Positions 35,115 through 47,618 of a stretch of DNA of 64,000 nt are shown here, piece after piece. This DNA is from Synanceia verrucosa. Lineage: Eukaryota > Chordata > Actinopteri > Perciformes > Synanceiidae. Every line of letters begins with the position of its first letter. The stretch's first letter is position 1. The translations under genes were made by a program, and so were the position numbers. The stretch covers positions 14,725,240 through 14,789,239 of the forward strand of contig CM056558.1 in the NCBI GenBank assembly GCA_029721515.1. Direction: 5' to 3'. Under the pieces are notes generated by a model. That model was not told where the DNA came from. It made no database searches and saw only the letters and a list, made by a program, of their open reading frames with translations.

Positions 35115-38100
35115 GTAGAATTACTTTTTACTTAAGGAAAACACATGATGATATAATGAAACACTGCAGTAGTCCACCCAGTGTTATGCAAAGTATCTAA
35201 GACTGGCCCCACATTGACAAACTACCACACTAATATGCTTTGCTCATGATAAAAACTGAATAATATTCTACAATAATATAACACTAAGTAACTTTCATAT
35301 TTATAGGGTATTTCGATGATAATATTTAAGATCTGAGTACTTCTTCCACCACTTGCTCTACAGTATTATGACAGTTAGAACCTGGGTTGGAATTATCGGA
35401 TAATGGGAGCCAGTGGGAGCTGAGCGCCCAAAGGAGGGGGGAGCTCCCATAAAAACATTAAAATCCTACATCTGTGGGGGTCTCTTGACCAAGATTCATT
35501 ATTTTAATCACAGATATATTTTTCTGACTAAAAGTCCAGTCCAGCTGCCCCGTCAGGCAGAACGACCCCCACAAAGCTCAGATTATAATTCGAACCCTGG
35601 TTAGACCTCATATAGATGATTTAAGATTGACTTTCATGACAGTCTTTCCGTACAGACTGTTGTGTTGTAAAAATGCCTGTATAGGTTAATGCCCTGGGGT
35701 CTGGATTGAATTGTAGTTTATCCACATGAGATGGTGAGAATGAATATGACAATAGGCATACACAGATCCAGAGGTTAAAACACACAAAATAATTAATCCA
35801 GAGGACATGAGGTAATCATGACATAGTCTTCTCCTCCTCCTGCTCTATTTTGACTGTTTATTAACAACGTCTCCTCTGAGATACATGACCAAAAAAACCC
35901 TGTGTTGATGGACTCCAGTCCCACTGGAGAGAATATGTTATAAATCTTGACACACTGATGTGTGACCTCATTATGTCCTCCAAAATGAGGGATAAAGAGA
36001 AACAAGAACACTGAATGAGAGGGTGGATCTCATTTATTGTACCCACTGGGATCTTTGTGTAAGCTTGGGGAATATTCCAAAAATGGATCCCTGTGTACTT
36101 CTATTTTTATTGTTAGTGATACACTTCTTACATGAAGTAAGCTTGACTATGACAGTTAGATATTGTCAGAATGTGATGATCTAGTTTTCACATTAGAGAG
36201 GATATGGTTGAGCAACTGCAGCAACATCAACATCAACAACTTTTCTCTTTTTGTTCTTTCACAACATGGTAGCACACAAATAACATGGAGGGCTGCGTTT
36301 TGCTCCGTGTCCACGTTTACGGTGAAAACCTTGCTGTTGACTGAGGTCCAGTCAGCCACTTCTTGCTAATTCCTGGTCAAATGAACCGCTCGCCCTTTTA
36401 CAGTTGACAGTGATCGCTGAAACGGGTGAAATCCATCTTCAATGATAGAGGCTTTGTTCTAGTGTTTGAAAGGCAATATGTCCATAGATTCATTAATATT
36501 TTCACTCATATTTACAGTGAAATACTGAAAAAAAAAAATCCACAGACTTTTTCTTTATCCCACAAGTTTAATAAATGATGTTCTTCAATAAACTTTGTGG
36601 AAAAAGAAAAGCTCCTGTCAGCCTCAGAGCCGTTTCAGTGATCAGTGTAAACAGCGATCATTTGCACTCGAAAACAACGAGCAGCTCATTTGGCTAGAGG
36701 GGGCTGACTGGACCGCAGTCATGTAGTGTGAACAAGGCTTAGGAAGTAGACAGTATTTTTACATTACAGCCCCTCTGTGTAGTAATTACTCCCATCTAAC
36801 TTGAAAAAGATAATATTGATCAACAATTTAAAAGTTTTGCAAATGCATATAATTTCGTTTACTAAAATCAAACCACCATAAATACTCCATTACAAGTAAA
36901 TGACTTGCATTCAAAATTTAAAGTAAAACCACAGAATCACTAGCAAACAAACAAAAAATAATTGTTCATAATGAGTCTTCAACAGTATTATTGTATCGGA
37001 TAATTTGTTAAGCAGGACTTTCATAGTATCGTTATTCTTATTGCTTTATATTGTTTAATCTATAGCAATGTGTCATATTTGATGAGCTGTGAAATAAATG
37101 TAATGGAATAAAAAGTACAGTATTTCCATCTGGTATGTCATGCAATGTAAAATAGTATAAAATGAAAGTACTTTAGTAACTTACAAAGATACTTTTCACC
37201 GCTGTTCATTTTGTCACTTTAATTTGAAGAATATCAGTTAACACTGGGTTAACTGGATGTTGCTGGTAATGTAGAAATGTGGCAATGAGTGAAAATGAGA
37301 TTGTGAAGATGTTGTGTTTAATTTACATTTACTTACTGAAGGCTTATTAACACGAGTACAGTTTTACACATTTTGTATTGTGCAGAACACTCTCATGTTG
37401 TCATAAGGCTACACTTAGTAGCAAACGAAATTAGTGGCCATTTTGCCTGAAAGGTGTTATTTAATCACAGCGCATTTTGTGCCACCTCTGTCAATTGTAT
37501 TTTCATTTCATGATTTAAATGTGACAGTTGAATGCTTGCCACTTTACTTGTGTGATGTTTATTAACTCAAAGAAAGAGTGGGTGCCATGTGATCACCAGA
37601 TCAGCAACAGAAATGTAATGGCTGGATGCACATTTATGCAAACAGAAGGACACACTTTGATTTTAGATGCCTGGAAGCATTTGTACATCCATTATATGGG
37701 CCACCAACCAAACTTTTCAATTTAGAGATATACTAATATGATAGCAGTTGAATAATTCTCATATGGAAATTTGATAACAGGTGAAATTGTTTAATTTTAG
37801 CCATACCTCATGTTAAAACTGAGCTTGGAAAAGAAAACAACTTGTTTTTAATACTATGCTACCGATAGTTGGAATGAGTTGCAAAAAATCTCCATTTCAC
37901 CTCAGAATATTATACTCGGGTGCTGTGAACGACACTGTTTTCTTTAACGTCAGGCTAACCAACCCACTCGTTTAATTTCATGCTTTTAAATTATGTTTGC
38001 TTAACACATTAACTTTTATTCCATCCTGAGCATAATCATCTGGCCAGGATGCTTTTATTTATTAATGTGCAATATCACCCACTTCTCACCATGTGCAAAA

Positions 38101-38520
38101 CCTATTGTTAATTTATTTATTTATTGCTTATTTAGGATACAATTGTTCACTTATCATATTAGTTCTGTACATATTTTAAGATGAATTTTTTGCTTACTAA
38201 CTTTGTATTATCTATGTTGACATACATTATTTTTCTACTTATTATACTTGATATACTTGTTTACTCATGTCACTGTTTTTTCAATATAATATAATAGTAC
38301 AATATTTACTTTACTGCTGTACCATTGTATAAATTTGTTGAATAAAGGATAATTTTATCATATGTTACGTGTCTTTACAGAACTGTCTGCTTTTCATTGT
38401 TTTCACTATGCTCTATTGTTATTAGGGCTGTATCTTTACAACGTCTAATATAAATAATTTCCTAATAGGCATGCCAGTGAAGCATTTAGATGTCTTTGTG
38501 GAATGCTGGTGAGAGTGGGT
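35115..38520. other. Intergenic sequence upstream of dazap1 with no recognised gene
   Basis: The 3.4 kb is AT-rich; open frames are short and lack splice-consistent neighbours. No RNA gene or complete mobile element was recognised. Sequence becomes GC-richer only from about 38510, where the dazap1 CpG-rich promoter begins. Confidence 0.45.
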
Positions 38521-39480
38521 CCGGGCTGGTTGGGTGTAATGTCCCTTTAATGGCCGCTGCCCCCTGCAGCGTCGTCATTGCGCAGAACAGTTTGAACCAA
38601 AAAGCGGAGTGACCTTCCTCCGCTCTCAGTCTGAGAGGGGCAGCACTGAAGCAAGAAGCCGGCCATAGCTCCTACGGTCCCCCGCTTTAGCCTCAGAAAT
38701 GAACAACAACTTAGTCGGAGATGAAGTCGGGTAAGAAACATTTAACACAGCCTTCCACTGCGTACGCGTGATACTGTAAACTACATGGTAACTTATAATT
38801 AGCGTGCTCTCTTGTCAAGTTGTCATTTGACAGCTAATGCTAACTAGCAAGCTAAGCTAGCTGTAGTAACTTAGCGAGCTCGCTAGCCCAGGGAAAGACG
38901 GCCAAAAAGTAAAAGTAGCTCGATTGTTAGTGTTATTGCTTACGGCAAAACATCCCATGTTTGCCTGCAGTACTACTACTTAGCTTGTCACATAAACGTA
39001 TGAGAGTACAGTTACTTATTTCAGTGTTGTTTTAGCTCACAGCACCTGAGCTAGCGTAGCTAGCGCTTGCCAGCGAAGCGAAAGTCTCCTCTTCTTGACT
39101 TCGCCAACGCGAGGACATTTAGCGGGCACTGCTGGAGGATGGAGCATCCTCGTCTGCGCTACCCCTCCACTTTTGACACTGCCCCTGCATTCACCGCTGG
39201 TGTGTTTCAGCGGCGATGTAAATCAGTAATGAACTCGCTAGCTAGTTTGATATTAGTGCTGCCCAACCTGACATTTAACAGTTTTGCAACGGACGACCGA
39301 GTTCACCGGTACGCATGCAAGGAGCCGAGCAGCCGCTCTGACTGGGACCGTGCGCGGGGGGTTCAGGGCTGGAGCCGGTGCTAACCGGTGGCCACCGCAG
39401 CTTCTGGACTCTGTTTGGGAGCTTAGTGCGGTATTAGCTGGCTAAACGCTACGGCTCTGTCCCGGGATATCTTACGTGGC
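38520..39480 (+). promoter_or_regulatory. CpG-rich promoter, 5' UTR and early intron 1 of dazap1
   Basis: CpG dinucleotides are far denser here than in the flanking DNA (for example GCAGCGTCGTCATTGCGCAG near 38566-38585 and repeated GCTAGC blocks to 39070). No TATA box is visible before the ATG at 38699, as expected for a housekeeping-type CpG-island promoter. The transcription start is not determined. Confidence 0.6.
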
Positions 39481-42400
39481 TGGTTCATAAAAAGAACGTC
39501 ATCGTCGAGGGCTCTGCAGTCAGTGTTAAAAGACTAAAGTGACACTCACGACCAGAATTGGACCTCAGCATAAGTCCTGTTAAACACGCGCATTTAAACT
39601 GAAGCTTTGCGTGTCTCCTTGCGCTGCACCAGCTCTGGTTGCAGCGTTGCCTCGTGTTGTGTAATATCTGTGTACTTAGCTGTGCAGTCAGCCGTATGAC
39701 TCTGATACAGTGCGGCCAATCTTCACGTCTGCCTGTTTTTTCAGTCTTTACGAGCAGGCAAATGTATCCATGCATCTTCTGTGTGACTTGTATAAATGTT
39801 TATTCTTTACTTAATGAGCACCTATCTACCCGTTTCAGGAAACTTTTTGTGGGTGGATTGGACTGGAGTACCACACAAGGTAAGCTGTGCTGTTCTTTGT
39901 GAAGGCTCAGTCACTTCATGCAGTCAGTGTTGTTAATTATCAGGAATTTATTGAGCACTGGTGATGCATGGATTTGTTGTCGGACTGGAGGATCTGGTTA
40001 GTAGATTGTTTGGACTCTTGCTTAAAGTCCTTATAGATTAGCAGGTCATATGGAACTATCATATACAGAGTAGAGCTGGGTAGTAATATTCAAATACAAA
40101 TAGTTGTATTTTTACTCCTGCCTTGATATCAGTTCAAGTCAGTATAATAGTTTCTTACTTTCATGCAATAAGTCAAATAACAATGTGGAACAGTGAATCT
40201 AGCAGATAAGAGTTTGGTCTTGCTTAGTTATTATTTGAGCAGATATATAATTGTCCACATTATGGTTATTCTTATATCATGTTTATATTACACTGTTTCA
40301 ATGACTGTAATTCCAGATAATGTTTTATTATGACGTTGTCGTACTTATATGACAGTGATCAGATAATTTAATTCCACTGATACATATTAAAAAGTATGAA
40401 ATCAAGTCACACTATTGTTATTATATTGATATTATATACAGTATGTAATAATCAGGAGAAACTGTTTCTCTGCACTGTTTCAGTGTGATGCTATAGTCCT
40501 GCAGAAAATACCACATTGGCACAGCTGCACAGTTGTTTGAGTCTGTAGCTTATGTTGGTGCAAATATTGTCTTGTTAGACTCTGTTTAGTCTCGTTTCCA
40601 CTTAATTAACGCATGTTTCCTGTGTGTTGAATATGTCATTGGGATCAGTTGCACACTGCAAACACTGGTGATCGAATTCACATTGAAAAGTGGGTGTGGG
40701 TACACATTCCTCTTTCCAGATGTACCCAGGGATGGTCTGATTTGTCTAAAGTCCTTTTTTGGCTCATGCTCGGTTGGACATTGGGCAACTTTGAACAAGG
40801 GCTTGCCTGAGTTAATAGCCTTGTTAACATCAAGATCTGAACCACAGCACTGCATGACTCTGAGCTTGTTTCCCTAGTGATGCCCCAGGGCTTCCCAGCA
40901 GTGAGAAAAGCAATTACAAAGACTCTCTCCAAAGTGGCTCCTCATTTGTTCAAACTTGCACGCCTTGCTTGTGCAGACGTCATGGTAGTTGGGTGTATGT
41001 TTGATGCCATTACCATGACTGTTTCAGTGCTTTATTTGCTCTTTAGGAATGTCATAATGTGACTTGAATTTAACTGTGCATGGCTTTCATATTTTTACAT
41101 TAAAAACAATGGTAAAAATGAAGTGGTGAGTGTTTTTCCCCACTCCGGTTTTAGTGCATGTTGAAGAGCTGAAGATGTTTTTTTAACATCATTTATCATA
41201 ATGAAAGCATCAGTTCTATAAATCATGACTGCACTTTTTTGTGTTCAGGAGGCAAACTGGGCTGAGTTAGATATCCAATTATAATTCTACATTTGCAGTA
41301 TTATTGTATTTTTCTGTGATTATTCTTATGAACCACCACTGTGAATGTTATTTCTTTCTTTCTTTCTTTCTTTCTTTCTCTTCTCAGAGACCCTTAGAAA
41401 CTACTTCTCACAGTATGGGGAAGTAGTAGATTGTGTCATCATGAAGGACAAAACTACAAATCAGTCGCGAGGCTTCGGCTTTGTCAAATTCAAAGATCCA
41501 AATTGTGTACGGACAGTGCTGGAGACAAAACCGCATAATCTTGATGGGAGAAATGTAAGTATTTTAAATCAAAGGAGCAGACAGCCAAATCTACCCAAGT
41601 AATCTGCCTGCACTTTATGTGAGCAATGTAGAAAACCTCCCACTGTATTTCAGAGTAGTTCAAAGTCATTCAAGGAGAACAGAGCACAGTTGTATTTGCC
41701 TGCAGACATTAGTAACGCAGATTCACTTTGCAATTTTTTTTGCTATTTATTTGCCTGGCTGGACTTACCTGTTTAAAGTCAAATGAGCCATATTGGCAGT
41801 TGATCCAGAATTTCTCTGAGCTGTCTGAAACAGTTAACAGTTGTTAATCATCTTCCCTTCTGCATTAATGCTTCCATGCTGTCAGCTCACCATGGATGAC
41901 TTATTGCCACCTTTGTGTTGTTGAAGGAGGCTGAGAAGGGCATAACATTTTATTGGCCACATTGAAATTAATGTCTGTACATGTGTTTTGCTGCTAAGTG
42001 AGGCGAGTCAATATATTGTAATGGATTCAGTGAAGAGGAACATTCAAAGGTGCCTTTATTTAGGGCTAATGTCAAACATTTTTTTTCTCTCTCTGCTGTC
42101 AGATTGACCCTAAGCCATGCACTCCCAGAGGAATGCAACCTGAAAAGTCTCGAACCAAGGAGGGCTGGGTAAGAGTAATCTGCTTTCTGCTGGGCTAGAT
42201 GTTTCTGCTGGAAACTCTCTCTCTCTCTCTCTCGCTCTTTCTCGCTCTCATCCCCTCCACCTGAGGTTAGACTCTTATTATAGGCTACATGGAGACCTTG
42301 ACCTTCATTTATAAAAACAGTCTGATTTTGACCAACAATTTGTTTCTTCAGAGTGCATTTAAGATTACAGTATAAAACTGTCATTCTCTGCTAGAAAATA

Positions 42401-45400
42401 ATTTTGATAATTCATAGACACACACATAGCCACAATATAAAGTCACAGATCTGTGACTTTATATTGTATTTGTGATCAGGTGATATCAGTAATATCAGAT
42501 ATTTGGTACACTGGCCTGGAATTGACACTGATGAGGTCACATTTTCCCAGAAGTAACATAAAATGACTTATTAAGATGTCATAGGCCTGCATCACCATGC
42601 TAAATGTTTCAGTTACAACACTTAAAACACATTATTCTCATAACCATTCTCCTTCATTGAATATGACTTGGAAACTACAAGTAGAACTAGTAGAACAAGC
42701 AGAAGACGAGGAGGATAGTGTGGTTTCTTTCAGCAGTGAAATTTTTGCAGCCACTTGGATAATTTGTGGGTCGATCAACAAGCCTCTGCAGATCTATTAT
42801 AATTATTTTGTCCGTTGGGCAGCGATGGTTATACTTATTGCATCTTTGGTGTCACTTGGAAAAACACTTTTATACGTCACATATTTGGTTGTAAGTAAAT
42901 TGTAAAGTCAGCTGCTTATATATTTACAATTTACTTACAACCAAATATGTATGAGGCCTTTCCCTACTGCTGGAACTCGTTTCACTGATTTTAAGTAGCT
43001 GCTACTGAATGTTTTACTGACAAAGCAGAGGATGTATTTGTTAGCAATCATTGTTGCAAGTAGCCTCTAGCCTTTGTAGCATGAGTACCATGTACAGCAA
43101 TGGTGTAATGCTTAGTGGCTGAGAGTAAGTGGAGGAAGCTGTGCTCTCTGATCTGTGGAGACTAGTGTTTGCATTGACATGACATGTTAAGAATTATACC
43201 CCAGGGCAAGAGGAGAACCTAATTTCTTCTGCACTGTTTGAATAGATGATGGCCCCTTCCCAGACCAATCCTTTAACAGACATTGAAATCTATAAACTCC
43301 CTGTTTTCTTTCAGAAGGGCAGCAAAGCCGATAGCAATAAATCAAGGAAGATATTTGTAGGTGGAATCCCCCATAACTGCGGCGAGCCTGAACTCAGGGA
43401 CTATTTCAATAGATTCGGAGTGGTGAGTATTGCCATGTGCATGATGCCGTTCATATGGTCATTTAGACTGCTTGAATGAATGTGACATTGAACAGGGTCA
43501 ATACCAGAGTATAAAAATATGACATTTAATGGGATGGGATAGGACAATTAATTATTTGTTCAAATTAAGGCAGAATATTTAATTGAGTAAGAAGGGACCC
43601 TGTCTGGTTTTCTAAATGGAGCCACTGTTTCCCTTTGTCCCATTCAAGGTCACAGAGGTGGTAATGATCTATGATGCGGAGAAGCAGAGGCCCCGAGGTA
43701 AAAGCTGATCCAGTTTTTTCTCTCCCTTCTCCATACCTTGCCATCTTAAATCTCATGACAAACTATTCTGGCCTAAAGAGAAAAAGGCCATTCAGCCCCA
43801 AATATTCACTTCATTTTAAACACAGTAAGCCACAACATGAATCTTATGTATGGCAAAGACACACAATAAAACACAAACGCAGGTTGGGAAACACCTAGTG
43901 TAATGCACTGCTTGTCTTCAGGTTATGTGATGTTTATACATTTTTGCAGTGTTATGTGTAATCAGTCCATATAACACAATAGTTGATGGCACCCTACTAC
44001 CCAGTTTCAGCCTTTGTCACATGCTCAGATCTAAAAATTGTTTTAGAAATCGCAAATGCTGATTTGGACTGATGCCGTTTTCTTCATGACCTTCTGTGAC
44101 AATGAGTGTTCCACAGTCACATTTCAACTCCTTTAAATAGGCAGAGCAAGGAGAGATGTTATCTTAAAAGCTTTTACTCAGGAATATTGGTTAAAAAAAA
44201 CAACAAAAAAACACCTCACAGACTCTTCTGCGGGGCAGAAATAGTCAAATTAAAAGGTCTTATTGAGAGCACTGTGGACTTCTTACATGTGCAACTGAGA
44301 CTCAGTATTCTTTTTGTTGTTGTGATTACTTCATTCATAAGCCTAGCGAAGTGTGCGCCTGTGTCTTAAAACCGCTGAGAAAGATTGTATGATGCAAACA
44401 GCTCAGCGATACATTGATATTTGTCTGAGGATATAGGAAGAAGTTTGATGTTTAAGTCCATTAGCATCTCATGTGTTAAAGCATGTGTTCAGAAAAAAGA
44501 AGTGGGGCATGTTTTTTTTTTTTGTTTTTGTTTTTTTTTAATTTAATTATTGTCTACTCCAACATCTGTTTGTTATTTTTGATTTAATTGTTTGACCTCA
44601 AAATGTTACAAAACAGCAAGAAAGGTCGCAATTTGCCAAGTCTCCTAAATTGCTTCTTTTGTCCAACCAATATTTTTCCTTTTGGTTGCTTAAAACAAAA
44701 TTCAGTCCACTTATTGATCATTTTCTAACAAGAAGATTGAAAAAGTCCACTTTAGAAGTACAAATGCTGGTTTCTCCCCCCAGTAGCCTGTATAGAGCCA
44801 AATTCAGTACAGCTACAAGATGTACCATATTTTCGGGAGTGCAACAACTGAAATACAAGAGTGTCTCTTCTAAAACAAATTAAAAGTTCATCCCTGTAAT
44901 TGGAAGGATGTGAAAAGATGTCGTGGAAAGTAAATCACTTACTGAAGGGGAGAAGGCAGGTTGCAGGAAAGTAGGCTCTCCAAAAAAGGCGGTACTTAAT
45001 CACAACATACAACTGGCATATTGAGAACATTTTGAGTAAATAAAGGGGAGACTTGTCCCTCAGAGAGGCTGAAGGTGCATATTCACATTGTTACCTCCAG
45101 AACAATAGAACCATTTTAAAAGGTTTCCTCTTTGCAAGATTAAAAGTCTCTCCTGACAGGAGAAATGAAAGCCCGTGCCGATACTTTTAGCATGGATGGC
45201 CTCGCCATGGATCAGACCCTGTGCCACTGGCAGTGTTGGTGTCAGACTTGCAGTCACAGGCATTTCATCTGTGTTTGTCCTACATAGCAATGATGCAGCA
45301 GCCACTGACCCACAACATGTATTACTGCTCTCCCCTCAGAACCCCCATTCATTCTCTATTGGGACAAACCCAGAATAGTTTGTCATTGGAATTGAACATG

Positions 45401-47546
45401 TATTGCACCAGTAACAACCATTACATAATCTCTGATAGTATAAACAGTTCATTTTACTAAAACCATTAGACTTTCAGTGTTTTAATAAGTTTTCTTTCTA
45501 CCTTGATTTAGATGTAACTGATACATGTATCTTATCTTAAATGGCGTAGTATGCATTTTCTCATGTGTAGAAAGTTAAGTATTTCGTAAGTAAGCCCTTT
45601 CTATTTTTCTTTCTTCTGTCCCCCTTCTCCTTGTGAATGGTTTGAATGTGATTAACGGTGTCTCTTAAGATTTGTCTTTTCTCCTTTAGGTTACTGTGCA
45701 TTGACTGGTAGCACAGAGGTACAGGCCAAATGTAGAAGTGCCCAAATTCTTTACTTGGTCAAAATGGGGTGTGTACAAAATTATCTATGAATAGAGAGAG
45801 AGAGTTCAAAGAGTATTTGCTTGAGTGATAGTTCAGCAGCAATTTCAGTTTTCATTTTGATAATATAGGCACCTGATGTTGTATGTTCTGAATAGTTGTT
45901 GTTTATTCTTAAATTTCAGATGTTTAGCACAGGGTTACATTGACATTATCATTGTAAATATTAAATCAATAACTCAGAAATCTAGGTGCTAATCAAATTA
46001 TTTTACAATAACATAATTATACCGCTTTCACAACGAAATTAGCGTGTCAACACAGGATTTTCTAGCCTGGGTCGACCCACCTTGGGTCGGCATTAGGGGG
46101 CTTTACACTGCCAGCAGTTGCAGGTCTGACCTCCTGCTGTTAGAGCTGCTGCCTGTTTATTCCTCCTTCTTCTTATCCGTGGATGCTGAGCAGCTCACCG
46201 ACCTTGCAATCTTGCCAATCCGCTGCCATGATGGATAAAAATAAGTGTGCCAGATTGGTATACAAGCCGTATATAAACAGTGTCACGCATGCACAGTTCA
46301 CTTCAGGATGTTTGATTGAAAAATATATATTGTTATCTGGATATAAAATTTTGTTCATATCGCACAGCTCTAAGTGGACCAAAACTATGTTCTGATCTGA
46401 GATCAGTGTGAGCAGCAATGCAGCCTGGAGCTACCATAATGACAGCCTGACAGGCTGCTCAATGACTAAATCAGAACGTCTTTGGATATGCCCAATTTTT
46501 TTTTATGCCTGTTTTTTTTTTTTTTAAATGCGACTTGTATGTGATCTCCAGAGTGAACTTAAACGCCTCACAAGTGTCCCCCATGCGCATTGGAGGATGC
46601 GATGACGTCGCATGCAGCGTGCGTGCTCATTGTTTATGGAAGTAAATATGGACGCTAGCGGTGGAGTGTAAACAGCCCGGTTCCGATAAAACCCCTCCAG
46701 ATTGGCCTGAATAGAGCTATCCTCTCAAATATGAATTAACTTAGAAACCTCGTTTTCCCTCCACTGACTACTCTTCACATTATCGTCCGCCATCGTTGTT
46801 GTTTTTCTTCCCACTGCCGCCTACTTCCGCCGCAGAATAGTAATGTTTGTAGCTTGTTGATGACGTGTAAGTCGGCTGAATGCGACCTGGTCGTTCAGAC
46901 TGAGGTCGCATGTCAAAAGATCGAATCTGTATCGGTTTTAGGACCACATATCCAAGTGGCCTGGGTCGCATTTGAAAAAATCGGATCTGTGTCGTTCAGA
47001 CTGTAATTAAAAGATCAGATACAGGTCGCATAGGGGTGAAAAAATCGGATTTGGGTCACTTCAGGCTGCAGTCTGAACGTAACCTTAGTCAGAATGCCCC
47101 GACAGCCCTTTCACACTGCACGAAAATGACGCATTGACCCGGGATTTTCCAAGCAGTGTGCTTTATATGCTGCAACGAACAGCCGTTTTCAGTGTTGGTT
47201 AATCTACCAGTTATTTGTTTTCTTTTTTTAAATATTTATTTTTATCAAAATAGCCACTGTAGCTTTATTAATTAATTCTTAACATTAAATTATTTCCCAT
47301 TTCTATGTCTAGTAGTTTGAGACTTCCTCTCATACTATGCACTATGTACTCAACATTATTCAGCATACTTTTGTGTGAATAAACATTAGTTTGTATTTTT
47401 TCTGATGCACAGAGCGATATTTTTGTGTCGTCACGTTGGAGACATGTAACCATGCCAACCTCATAAGAATCAATCAAGTGCCTGGAAAAAGTCTGAATTA
47501 ACTCTTTGAGACGTATATGTATGTCTACAACACTTTAGTGCCATAG

Positions 47547-47618
<72 letters not shown>

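Noticed and set aside
42597..42905. A 102-codon open frame in dazap1 intron 4.
   Set aside because: No family similarity, no phase-compatible splice sites, and its end runs into the 27-bp hairpin.
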